Shown: piece by piece, positions 18,826-27,693 of the stretch
How positions within the stretch are numbered: the first letter of the stretch is position 1
Layout: each line of letters begins with the position of its first letter
Origin: Anaerolineaceae bacterium
GTDB lineage: Bacteria; Chloroflexota; Anaerolineae; Aggregatilineales; Phototrophicaceae
Assembly (NCBI GenBank): GCA_020634115.1
Contig: JACKCH010000013.1
Coordinates: 124,001-188,000 of the forward strand
Direction of reading: 5' to 3'
Length of the DNA: 64,000 nucleotides
The notes under the pieces: generated by a model
What the model saw: only the letters and a program-made list of their open reading frames with translations
The model's database searches: none
What the model was told of the DNA's origin: nothing
Program-made: the position numbers and the translations under genes

Positions 18826-19305
18826 ATGCCCACCATCACAGAGGCGGGGGTACAGCAGGCGCTGAATGCGCTTTACAACGGAAGCCTGGAGGACACAGCG
18901 CTGCTTGATCTCCACCTGGTGGATATGCTGCACCGGGAGATGCACATGCCAGATGCTCTGCCAGCCCGTGTCTACACCCGCAATCATGTGCTGACCCGCA
19001 CGATCAGTGAACAATTCGGGCTGATGCGAACCGTTCTGACGCTCCCCATGCCAGACGAGGCTGATACGCTAGAGAATGTCCTCCGCGCGATTCGTCAGGA
19101 TGTCCAGACGGGGAATACAGAACTACTGGCCTGGGGCTGGCTGTATTACCGTTTTGTCCGAGTTGACCTTCAGATCACGCCCACGCATTTCAGCCGGGCA
19201 GCGGGAATCACCTCCCGCACGCTGCGACGCTATCAGCAGCGGGGCATTGCCCGCCTCACACTCCATCTCATTGACCAGGAACAACAAAAAAGCCGGGCTG
19301 GCTGA
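18826..19305 (+). CDS. Putative HTH protein next to CRISPR array 1
   Basis: The 159-residue protein has no recognised N-terminal domain. Residues about 115-145 (TPTHFSRAAGITSRTLRRYQ) read as a helix-turn-helix with the recognition helix SRTLRRYQQRGI, suggesting DNA binding. ATG 18826 is directly preceded by GTG 18823, either of which could serve. It ends about 110 bp before the first degenerate repeat of array 1 and is transcribed toward the array trailer. Function unknown. Confidence 0.6.
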   Translation: MPTITEAGVQQALNALYNGSLEDTALLDLHLVDMLHREMHMPDALPARVYTRNHVLTRTISEQFGLMRTVLTLPMPDEADTLENVLRAIRQDVQTGNTELLAWGWLYYRFVRVDLQITPTHFSRAAGITSRTLRRYQQRGIARLTLHLIDQEQQKSRAG

Positions 19306-19416
19306 TAGCGGTTAGCCGCTGGCCGCTGGCGACACACAAGCCGGTTAGCTGTTTAGCTATCGAGAACACCCCGTTACTGATAGAGCCAGAAGCCAAAGCT
19401 AGAGGCCAGTAGCCAA

Positions 19417-22400
19417 CCTGCAATCCCCCGAAGGGGTAAACCTCTGTCGAGACTACAGAACCATAACAAAGGAACCTTCGAAATGAAGACAGTTTCAATC
19501 CCCCGAAGGGGTAAGCCTCAGTCGAGACCTGTCAGTATGACTGCCAGTTTGAGCCAAAGCGTGGGTTTCAATCCCCCGAAGGGGTAGGCCTCTGTCGAGA
19601 CTCGTTTTGATGCTGGTGGCCCTGAAACTGGTGAATTGTTTCAATCCCCCGAAGGGGTAGGCCTCTGTCGAGACCAACATAATCACAATAACAAGCAATA
19701 TTGGATACATACACGTTTCAATCCCCCGAAGGGGTAGGCCTCTGTCGAGACCCACAGGTATGAAAAGTCGGGTGGCTTTTTGCCCGACTTGCGTTTCAAT
19801 CCCCCGAAGGGGTAGGCCTCTGTCGAGACCATAACCTCGTTAGCGGCCGTTGCATGGGAAAAAATTGCGTTTCAATCCCCCGAAGGGGTAGGCCTCTGTC
19901 GAGACATGCAACTCGCGCTGCCTCGCCGGTATGCGCGAAACACAGGTTTCAATCCCCCGAAGGGGTAGGCCTCTGTCGAGACCAAATCCGCAACACAACT
20001 GCTCCCCAACAGTACCACATGTTTCAATCCCCCGAAGGGGTAGGCCTCTGTCGAGACCCGCACGATATGAACCACGGGGCCGGCAGGCTGTTGTAAGTTT
20101 CAATCCCCCGAAGGGGTAGGCCTCTGTCGAGACCCCAGGCTAAAGGGGAACTTTCCGGGAGGCCTGACCTAGTGTTTCAATCCCCCGAAGGGGTAGGCCT
20201 CTGTCGAGACAGTCTCGTCAAAGTGTGCGCCGTCTCGGCCACACCTTGAGTTTCAATCCCCCGAAGGGGTAGGCCTCTGTCGAGACCCGGAGAAGTAGTA
20301 GAAGGTTTGAGTGATGAGGCTGTGTTTCAATCCCCCGAAGGGGTAGGCCTCTGTCGAGACAGTCTCGTCAAAGTGTGCGCCGTCTCGGCCACACCTTGAG
20401 TTTCAATCCCCCGAAGGGGTAGGCCTCTGTCGAGACCAGCTTCAGAATGGCGTTCAGGTAGCTGACATGAGTTCGTTTCAATCCCCCGAAGGGGTAGGCC
20501 TCTGTCGAGACCCCAGGCTAAAGGGGAACTTTCCGGGAGGCCTGACCTAGTGTTTCAATCCCCCGAAGGGGTAGGCCTCTGTCGAGACCAGTCGTCGGAC
20601 CTGGGGAATATCACGGTGGATAACAGTTTCAATCCCCCGAAGGGGTAGGCCTCTGTCGAGACATGTCCGCGCCGATTCAGGCACAGCAGGCTCCAGCGTT
20701 TCAATCCCCCGAAGGGGTAGGCCTCTGTCGAGACACTTCGAAATCGTGGCCCAGGAAGCGGTCACCTTTCCGTTGGTTTCAATCCCCCGAAGGGGTAGGC
20801 CTCTGTCGAGACTTTGTTTGTTTTGGGGGCTTGAGTTATTGCTTCCAAATGTGTTTCAATCCCCCGAAGGGGTAGGCCTCTGTCGAGACGCAGGATTCTC
20901 TTACAGAACGTGATTATTCAGGGCCAGGATTTGGTTTCAATCCCCCGAAGGGGTAGGCCTCTGTCGAGACAAACCGGCACCAGCCAGTCGGGCAAACCGA
21001 AACTCATGTTTCAATCCCCCGAAGGGGTAGGCCTCTGTCGAGACAAACCGGCACCAGCCAGTCGGGCAAACCGAAACTCATGTTTCAATCCCCCGAAGGG
21101 GTAGGCCTCTGTCGAGACTATTCGCTTCAATGAGGGCTGGGTAGACGACGCTCAGTCGAGTTTCAATCCCCCGAAGGGGTAGGCCTCTGTCGAGACGATG
21201 ATCATCCCGATGAACTCCATCGTAGATGTGAACGTTTCAATCCCCCGAAGGGGTAGGCCTCTGTCGAGACACACAGTGCGGTACCGTGTAGCAGTTAATA
21301 TTTTTGTTTCAATCCCCCGAAGGGGTAGGCCTCTGTCGAGACGAGTCTTTGTTTTACTCCAGATCGTCACCGGCACCAACCGTTTCAATCCCCCGAAGGG
21401 GTAGGCCTCTGTCGAGACGGCTGTCGGTGCGACGATCCGTAAACCCCAGGGCAATGGTTTCAATCCCCCGAAGGGGTAGGCCTCTGTCGAGACGCAGGAT
21501 TCTCTTACAGAACGTGATTATTCAGGGCCAGGATTTGGTTTCAATCCCCCGAAGGGGTAGGCCTCTGTCGAGACTCACGGCATGGTCACCGAATTCGGGA
21601 CTGCACTACGGCTCGTTTCAATCCCCCGAAGGGGTAGGCCTCTGTCGAGACGCAGGATTCTCTTACAGAACGTGATTATTCAGGGCCAGGATTTGGTTTC
21701 AATCCCCCGAAGGGGTAGGCCTCTGTCGAGACCGGCGCCTGAGTCGGACATGAATGTCCAGTTCGAGCTGCCAGTTTCAATCCCCCGAAGGGGTAGGCCT
21801 CTGTCGAGACCGGCGCCTGAGTCGGACATGAATGTCCAGTTCGAGCTGCCAGTTTCAATCCCCCGAAGGGGTAGGCCTCTGTCGAGACTAGCCTTACGAG
21901 TGGACATGGAACGACAAGTTGGTTTCAATCCCCCGAAGGGGTAGGCCTCTGTCGAGACGCAATATCCCCGGGGGTGGTCCAAGCCGCCCGTTTTCGTTTC
22001 AATCCCCCGAAGGGGTAGGCCTCTGTCGAGACAGTGAACCTGTCGAGATGACACTCGAAGCCGACATGATTGTTTCAATCCCCCGAAGGGGTAGGCCTCT
22101 GTCGAGACTTCGAAATAGAGCTGGCGGTGCTGGCGGCGGGCGTGCGTTTCAATCCCCCGAAGGGGTAGGCCTCTGTCGAGACTGATCGTTGATGTCCGGA
22201 CCGGCACGCCGGTGTTCTACCGTTTCAATCCCCCGAAGGGGTAGGCCTCTGTCGAGACTAGCCTTACGAGTGGACATGGAACGACAAGTTGGTTTCAATC
22301 CCCCGAAGGGGTAGGCCTCTGTCGAGACCTTCTGCCGCCCTGAAGGTCGTAATTTCCTGTATATGCGTGTGTTTCAATCCCCCGAAGGGGTAGGCCTCTG

Positions 22401-23920
22401 TCGAGACCCCGTTCCCTCTCGCTCCACCACACCCACTCCTGCATCGTTTCAATCCCCCGAAGGGGTAGGCCTCTGTCGAGACGGCAAGCATTCAGAGCAA
22501 TGGCTAGGCAAGTCATCTTTAGTTTCAATCCCCCGAAGGGGTAGGCCTCTGTCGAGACTGGGACAACTTGAAGAACCAGGTACCAACCTGGACTTCTTGT
22601 TTCAATCCCCCGAAGGGGTAGGCCTCTGTCGAGACTTTGTGGGAAAGAGAGTGGATTACTATCCTGATGGCAGCGTTTCAATCCCCCGAAGGGGTAGGCC
22701 TCTGTCGAGACGATTGGCAGTATTCAGGTGGGATGGTCAGGGTCAACTGGTTTCAATCCCCCGAAGGGGTAGGCCTCTGTCGAGACCCGAGCAGTACCCC
22801 CGTTCCCTCCGCAACCCTGGTAATTGGTTTCAATCCCCCGAAGGGGTAGGCCTCTGTCGAGACAAATTAAGGAGCTCTGAAATGCAGGTCAAGATTCAGC
22901 AAGTTTCAATCCCCCGAAGGGGTAGGCCTCTGTCGAGACCGGTAGGAGTACTGGTCCTGGGATTCACGTTTTTTGAGGTTTCAATCCCCCGAAGGGGTAG
23001 GCCTCTGTCGAGACAATTAACTATGTATATGTAAGAATTGACGGGAAAAAAGGTTTCAATCCCCCGAAGGGGTAGGCCTCTGTCGAGACTTTATTCCCTT
23101 AAGGAGGGGACTGACATGAGCGAAATGTTTCAATCCCCCGAAGGGGTAGGCCTCTGTCGAGACGTGATATTTGGCAGGTGGGGTGGGCCAGCAATGGTTT
23201 GTTTCAATCCCCCGAAGGGGTAGGCCTCTGTCGAGACTTTTATTGGGCTTCCTGCTGTTGGCAGGGTCCATCATTTGTTTCAATCCCCCGAAGGGGTAGG
23301 CCTCTGTCGAGACACATGAAGTACCTGCCGTATGCTTTTATTTTATTGGGTTTCAATCCCCCGAAGGGGTAGGCCTCTGTCGAGACGCGCCATGCCTCAG
23401 TCACAGGAGGTGACATCATGGCAATGTTTCAATCCCCCGAAGGGGTAGGCCTCTGTCGAGACCCAAAATCCTATAATCGATTAGAGGTGAAACATGCACA
23501 AAAGTTTCAATCCCCCGAAGGGGTAGGCCTCTGTCGAGACGTTCACGTCAACAACCTGCAGGCCGCCGGTATACGTTTCAATCCCCCGAAGGGGTAGGCC
23601 TCTGTCGAGACGCAGAGCAGTTGACGGCGATCATTCATGTGGTGGATATCCTGTTTCAATCCCCCGAAGGGGTAGGCCTCTGTCGAGACATTATGGCTGC
23701 TGGACGCTCGCTTTCTACACGAGTGCTGGTTTCAATCCCCCGAAGGGGTAGGCCTCTGTCGAGACCTCCTGACGAATGCATTTTGACACCTGCTGTTGAG
23801 AACGCGTTTCAATCCCCCGAAGGGGTAGGCCTCTGTCGAGACGGACGGTGTAATGAGCGACGAACGGCAACACATCAAACAAGGTTTCAATCCCCCGAAG
23901 GGGTAGGCCTCTGTCGAGAC
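19417..23920 (-). CRISPR. CRISPR array 1, about 60 repeats
   Basis: I count 60 copies of a 37-bp repeat (plus-strand parts GTTTCAATCCCCCGAAGGGG and TAGGCCTCTGTCGAGAC) with spacers of 33-44 bp. Transcription is leftward: the leader is on the right, and the left-end repeats (19417 and 19492) are degenerate or variant, as expected at the trailer. In the RNA sense each repeat ends GGGGGATTGAAAC, giving the AUUGAAAC crRNA tag seen in many type III systems, with a CCCC-UUCG-GGGG hairpin just upstream that Cas6 would recognise. Several spacers occur two or three times. The long open frames across the array on both strands are artefacts of the repeat. Confidence 0.98.
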
Positions 23921-24134
23921 CCTCGTTTGCCCCACTCCTCTATGCTATCCGATTTCGCGTCTGAGCGCAAGTTTTTCGCCCCTGTACAAACGCTCGCGGG
24001 CAGCGCCAAAGTAATACAATTTTCGGTGATGTCTGCGCGAACCTGCCCCGGAATCCCTGCCCCAAAACCCCTCAAGAATCCGCCGAATCGCCGCTAATCA
24101 CCCCGGAATCGCCTTTTGCGGCCTGGGGGCAAAA
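23921..24134 (-). promoter_or_regulatory. Leader of CRISPR array 1
   Basis: This stretch directly abuts the last good repeat and is clearly homologous to the sequence right of array 2 (46233-46445). The first 39 bp differ at only a few positions, and the block GAATCCGCCGAATCGCCGCT is shared exactly. Conservation between two leaders next to two arrays is the expected signature of a shared Cas1-Cas2 integration site plus promoter. It ends with a copy of the GCCCC...GGGGC repeat element. Transcription would proceed to the left into the array. Confidence 0.85.
24058..24134. repeat. GCCCC/GGGGC-bounded repeat, copy 1 (leader 1)
   Basis: A roughly 77-bp unit starts TGCCCC and ends GGGGCA, so its ends are complementary, and has internal AATCGCC-like sub-repeats. 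It matches copies at 24292-24367, 24569-24647 and 46367-46444. Confidence 0.7.
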
Positions 24135-24276
24135 ACGCTTAGCAAATCCTGTGACACAAAAAACGGGGTTTTTAGCCAGCAAAAAGCGGGCAAAATCCGG
24201 GGTTTCGACAGGCTATTTTGGCAACAAAATCTGGGTCTTCGTGCTTTGTCCTCGGTCACCGCCGCTGGGAATGTGT

Positions 24277-24367
24277 CCAGGGGGATTCCGCTTTTGCCCC
24301 ACATAGCCGAAGAATCAGCCGGATCGCCGCTAGAGGCTCTGTTTTCGGTCTGAATCAACCCTGGGGC
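24277..24367. repeat. GCCCC/GGGGC-bounded repeat, copy 2
   Basis: TTTTGCCCCA at 24292 and CTGGGGCA at about 24361 bound a unit with the internal run GAATCAGCCGGATCGCCGCT. The upstream GGGGGATTCCG matches copy 3. More diverged than the leader copies. Confidence 0.6.
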
Positions 24368-24552
24368 ATGGCGGATTAGGACTGTAGCCAGTTGGATTTT
24401 TGCGCTTCAGATTGGGCATTCCAGGGCTACATTTTTAGCGGACAGGGCAACCCCTGTCCCTACGTGTCGCGTAACATCTGGTTTCGTAGAGACAATGCCT
24501 GCATTGTCCGTTGCGGATTTATCCCTCGGTGCGAAATGAACCCGATTCGTGA

Positions 24553-24650
24553 CTCCGGGGGAATTTCATTTTTGCCCCAAATAGATGCAGAATCACGCGA
24601 ATCACCATCAATGACCCGGTTATCACCCCGAATCACACCTGGGGCAGAAA
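24553..24650. repeat. GCCCC/GGGGC-bounded repeat, copy 3
   Basis: TTTTTGCCCCAAATAG and CACCTGGGGCAG bound the unit; internal segments AATCACGCGAATCACC and TATCACCCCGAATCAC repeat the AATCRCC theme. It ends about 60 bp downstream of the cas2 stop on the minus strand and is followed by a run of A. Confidence 0.6.
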
Positions 24651-24707
24651 AAAACGGGACGGGCAATAGATTCACCCGTCCCCATACGAATTGAACTGTG
24701 TGTCCGG

Positions 24708-24986
24708 TCAGACGATGTGGTAATCCTGCTTCCGGCGCAGCTCGGCGCGGCCTAGCATCCGCACGCGCTCGATGTCCGCACGGTTCAACGGATAGAAGCG
24801 GATGTCATCTTCCTTCTCGTCAATCTCGCGCAGCAGTTGCAGTTCGAGCCGGGATGTTTTGGTCTCGTCCAGGTCGCACTCAAACACGCTGTACTGCACC
24901 CGCTGTCCATGTCCTTCCAGGATTTTGGCGATCTGGCGGCGGCGCTTGTTGTTGGGCACATCGTAGCTAATCACCCAGAACGTCAT
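24708..24986 (-). CDS. cas2: CRISPR-associated endonuclease Cas2
   Basis: The 92-residue protein is a typical Cas2: an N-terminal ferredoxin strand FWVISYDVPNNKRRRQIAKI with the catalytic-type Asp9, GQRVQYSVFECDL, and DDIRFYPLN. Cas2 forms the Cas1-Cas2 integrase core that inserts new spacers at the leader end of arrays. It is the last gene of the adaptation operon and its ATG overlaps the TGA of the RNase H gene, so both are co-translated. It reads toward leader 1. Confidence 0.95.
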   Translation of the reverse strand: MTFWVISYDVPNNKRRRQIAKILEGHGQRVQYSVFECDLDETKTSRLELQLLREIDEKEDDIRFYPLNRADIERVRMLGRAELRRKQDYHIV

Positions 24987-25429
24987 GCCAGCCTCCAGGT
25001 GATCCCGGATGAGGCTTCACTCGCCAGCGCATCCGCCACCCCGTTCTGTTCGCGGGGGATGTGCGTATAGCCGACTTTGGCGAACTGCCGCGCCAGGTCG
25101 CACGCCTCCCAATGCAATTTCTTCAGGCGGGCGCTGTTGACCGCATAGTGCCCGGCCATCTGGTTGACCACGACTTCGCTGTCCATCCGCAGCTCGACTA
25201 CCAGCGCCCCGGCAGCCTGCGCCAGTTCCAGCCCCAGAATCAACCCGGCGTATTCAGCTTCGGTGCTGGTCATCAGGGGCAGCACGCGGTTCGCCATCTG
25301 GACAACCATGCCGATCTCGCTCATCACAATCGCGGCTGCCCCGCCATGATTAGGTGAAATCGAGCCGTCGGTATACACCGTAACCACCTTACCACCACGG
25401 GGGTTGGTCGGCTTCTTCTTCATCTTCAT
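24983..25429 (-). CDS. RNase H (RNase HI-like) in the adaptation operon
   Basis: The 148-residue protein is an RNase HI fold of the RVT_3/archaeal-like type with all four acidic catalytic positions visible: VYTDGS (first Asp), TEAEYAGLILGLE (Glu), LRMDSEVVVNQM (second Asp) and NGVADALASEA (third Asp). RNase H cuts the RNA strand of RNA:DNA hybrids. It starts inside the end of the RemA-like gene (ATG 25429, ATG 25423 also possible) and overlaps cas2 by ATGA, so it is tightly tied to the CRISPR adaptation genes. With a reverse transcriptase two genes upstream, it could remove the RNA template after cDNA synthesis of an RNA-derived prespacer. Confidence 0.92.
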   Translation of the reverse strand: MKMKKKPTNPRGGKVVTVYTDGSISPNHGGAAAIVMSEIGMVVQMANRVLPLMTSTEAEYAGLILGLELAQAAGALVVELRMDSEVVVNQMAGHYAVNSARLKKLHWEACDLARQFAKVGYTHIPREQNGVADALASEASSGITWRLA

Positions 25430-25682
25430 CAGCCGTTTCCTCCACCGACCCCAGGGCATTTGCCAGCGCATCCACCGTCCGGTGGGATAACACCAGGTAG
25501 CCGCCTTCCAGCACAATGACCGAGCGGCGGGTGCTGCCATAGGTCATGTTGATAACATGCGCTTCGTCTGTAGCATCAATCATGCGCTGTACGGGCGCGG
25601 ATTGGGCATTGGCAACCGCCAGCACATGCCGTGTATTGATCGAACCGGCTCGTCCTAAAATCAGAATGTTTCTTGCCATCAT
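25389..25682 (-). CDS. RemA/DUF370-like protein
   Basis: The 97-residue protein matches the RemA (DUF370) pattern along its length: NILILGRAGSINTRHVLAV (compare NIGFGN...ANRIVAI), SAPVQRMIDATDEAHVINMT, then YGSTRRSVIVLEGGYLVLS (compare ATYGRRTRAVIITDSGHVVLS), plus an acidic tail EETADEDEEEADQPPWW that RemA lacks. RemA of Bacillus is a DNA-binding regulator that forms oligomeric rings. AAGGAG lies just upstream. The gene sits between cas1 and the RNase H gene, so a role in binding or bending leader or prespacer DNA, or in regulation of the locus, is possible but is only inference. Confidence 0.85.
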   Translation of the reverse strand: MMARNILILGRAGSINTRHVLAVANAQSAPVQRMIDATDEAHVINMTYGSTRRSVIVLEGGYLVLSHRTVDALANALGSVEETADEDEEEADQPPWW

Positions 25683-25698
25683 TGTCTCTCCTTACCTG

Positions 25699-25782
25699 AC
25701 CTCACCCTTTCCGAACCTGTGGTTCTCCCTCCCCTCTCCAACTTGGAGAGGGGAAAACGAGCAAAGCGAGTAGGGGTGAGGT
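25699..25782. repeat. Dispersed palindromic repeat, copy A
   Basis: The plus strand reads CCTCACCC ... CCTCTCCAACTTGGAGAGG ... GGGGTGAGG, a large hairpin. Its reverse complement matches 46493-46560, including CCTCACCCCTACTC and TTTGCTC. It lies in the cas1-remA gap and could attenuate transcription between them. Such repeats are intergenic and scattered in some genomes. Confidence 0.75.
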
Positions 25783-25787
25783 TACTC

Positions 25788-26786
25788 CTACCGCATCACC
25801 AGGGGTTCGTATTTCGGGTCAGCGCCTTCGATTACACGGGCAATCCGTCGCGCCTGGAGTTCCAGCGCTCGCCGGTAGCTGGTTTCGCCGTTCGCCAGTG
25901 GGTGGAAGACTCGTTCCGACATGCGTTCCTCGTAATTGGCGATCAGTTTCTCAATCGCCGGCTGCGTCATCCGCACCGGGAGTTCTTGTTCCTGCGTCCA
26001 CTCGAAATCGGCCAGCGTGATCTGCTCGTTGACCACCAGCGTCAGCACCACAATATCGGCAATCGCCGGGCGGAACTCTTCCATGACATCCAACGCCAGT
26101 GCTGGTCGGTTGTAGCCCAGCGTGTGGAAAAACCCCAGGTACGGATCAAGACCGACGAGCTGGATACTGGCGACTGTGTCCTTCAGCAGCAGCGTGTAAG
26201 CGAAACTCAGCATCGCGTTGGCCGGGTCGGGCGGTGGGTAGTACTGGCGGGACTGAAACCCCCAGTCACTTGAGAAATAGGTTCGCACTCCGGCGAAGTA
26301 GTTGGCAGCAGCCTTGCCCTCGAACCCGCGCAGTTGCTCCAGGTCGCGGGCGTGTTGGGCGCGATCCATCATGTCCATCATGCCGCGCAGTTGTTTGGCG
26401 GCTTCACGATTCTCATCAGCCCGCCGCTGTAGAACGACGCGCTGGTTGGCGATCTTCCCGCTCACGATTTGCAGGGCGGTGTTCAGGCTGCCCCGGACAT
26501 CATCGCAGAAGCGGAGCTGCTTATGTCGTAGTTCGGCGAAGCGTGACTCGTTCTTTGAGAGTCGCCCCCGGTAGACGCCGTGTGTACTCATAAACACCAC
26601 ATCCACATCTGACCGCAGCAGCATGACGGCGGTGGGTGTGGTGATCTGGATATTGCCAACGATCACCAGTTGTTCCAGGTCGGCCAGCGGGACGCGCAGC
26701 AGGGTTTTCTTGCCCTGCATCGCCAGCAACTGCTGGCCGCTCTTGCGGATGACCGTGCCTTGCTCGCGGATATACACTACAGACAT
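25788..26786 (-). CDS. cas1: CRISPR-associated integrase Cas1
   Basis: The 332-residue protein has the N-terminal beta domain (MSVVYIREQGTVIRKSGQQL) and the helical catalytic domain with the metal-binding residues Glu156 (GFEGKAAANYF), His221 (GFFHTLGYNRPAL) and Glu236/237 (DVMEEFRP). Cas1 catalyses spacer integration with Cas2. The start is preceded by AGGAGG, which overlaps the end of the RT gene. It is not fused to the RT; in many RT-CRISPR systems the two are one polypeptide, here they are adjacent genes. Confidence 0.97.
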   Translation of the reverse strand: MSVVYIREQGTVIRKSGQQLLAMQGKKTLLRVPLADLEQLVIVGNIQITTPTAVMLLRSDVDVVFMSTHGVYRGRLSKNESRFAELRHKQLRFCDDVRGSLNTALQIVSGKIANQRVVLQRRADENREAAKQLRGMMDMMDRAQHARDLEQLRGFEGKAAANYFAGVRTYFSSDWGFQSRQYYPPPDPANAMLSFAYTLLLKDTVASIQLVGLDPYLGFFHTLGYNRPALALDVMEEFRPAIADIVVLTLVVNEQITLADFEWTQEQELPVRMTQPAIEKLIANYEERMSERVFHPLANGETSYRRALELQARRIARVIEGADPKYEPLVMR

Positions 26787-26790
26787 TCGG

Positions 26791-27693
26791 TTATTCCTCC
26801 TGATCTGTTGAGGGTTTCGCGGGCTGGCGGCGATATTCTTGTCCTTTGAACGTCACCCCCAGGAATACGAATCCCTCCTCAAAATTCGTGATGCGGGTCT
26901 TACGCATGTTGAGCGCAAGCCGCAGATTTTCCAGTGACCGGCGGGCCACATCCAATCCCCAGGATGCTTCATCGTCGGTCTGACTCAAAACAATGAAGTC
27001 ATCCGCAAAGCGGATCAACCGGGATTGGGGCAGCGCCGCCAGCATCATCTCATCAAACCGGTGCAGATAGAGATTCGCCAGCAGCGGCGAGATCACTCCA
27101 CCCTGCGAGACCCCCGCCACCTGCCGCCGCGATTCACCGACTGGCGTCTCCAGCCACAGCGCGATCAGTTTGATGACCGCCTCGTTTGTCACCACTTTTT
27201 CGACCTGCCCCAGCAGCAGTCGGGGATCAATACTGCCGAAGCAGTCCTGGATATCCGTATCCACGATCCAGTCGAGACCGGAATCACGGGCGGTCACTAC
27301 CGCCTGTACGGCTTCATTCACCGAGCGCCCCGGACGGAAACCGTAACTGCAATCCAGGAACATGGCGTCGAACAACGGTGTCAGGTAGTCGGCTACCACC
27401 CGCTGCGCGACCCGGTCACGGATCGCCCAGATGCTGATCGGTCGTTCTTTGCCGGACGCCTTCTTGATGTAGAAGCGGCGTATCGGCTGGGGCTGATACC
27501 TGCCGTACATCAACTGTTGGCGCAGTCGGTTCAGTTCGGTGTCGAGGTTCGCCTCGAACGATTCCGGTGTGACCTGGTCGCTGCCCGGTGATTTGCCGCT
27601 GCGCCGCACCTGAAGCCACGCACGACGCAGCGCGTTCATCGAAAACAGTCGGTCAGCCGACGGATCATGACTTCGCCATTTGCCCAGATGCAC
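26791..27693 (-). CDS. CRISPR-associated reverse transcriptase
   Basis: The protein (about 300 residues from GTG 27693) is a group II intron-like RT domain: SPGSDQVTPESFE, RPISIWAIRDRVAQRVV, SYGFRPGRS, VDTDIQDCFGSID (first catalytic Asp), GVSQGGVISPLLANLYLHRF and the catalytic box RFADDFIVL, then LGVTFKG. There is no maturase X or endonuclease domain, so it is not an intron protein. It lies directly upstream of cas1, as in the RT-Cas1 systems known to acquire spacers from RNA. The start is uncertain: GTG 27693 overlaps the upstream gene, and ATG 27639 would remove 18 residues that appear to belong to the fold. Confidence 0.93.
   Translation of the reverse strand: MHLGKWRSHDPSADRLFSMNALRRAWLQVRRSGKSPGSDQVTPESFEANLDTELNRLRQQLMYGRYQPQPIRRFYIKKASGKERPISIWAIRDRVAQRVVADYLTPLFDAMFLDCSYGFRPGRSVNEAVQAVVTARDSGLDWIVDTDIQDCFGSIDPRLLLGQVEKVVTNEAVIKLIALWLETPVGESRRQVAGVSQGGVISPLLANLYLHRFDEMMLAALPQSRLIRFADDFIVLSQTDDEASWGLDVARRSLENLRLALNMRKTRITNFEEGFVFLGVTFKGQEYRRQPAKPSTDQEE

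Larger units (their letters stand above)
24135..24707. other. Leader-cas2 intergenic region with two repeat copies
   Basis: There is no supported gene in this 570 bp between leader 1 and cas2. It contains two further copies of the GCCCC/GGGGC-bounded repeat (listed separately) embedded in AT-richer sequence. These copies also share about 20 bp upstream (CCGGGGGAAT-like). Confidence 0.6.

Noticed and set aside
19752..19792. Terminator-like hairpin (AAGTCGGG...CCCGACTT)
   Set aside because: It is a spacer inside array 1, so it reflects the target, not local regulation.
19492..23920. Long open frames with repeated VSIPRRGRPLSR / FQSPEGVGLCRD / STEAYPFGGLK peptides
   Set aside because: These are translations of the CRISPR repeat in various frames; no start context and the spacers vary freely.
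26791..27693. Group II intron encoded protein
   Set aside because: No maturase or endonuclease domain and no intron RNA features around it; adjacent cas1 points to a CRISPR-associated RT.
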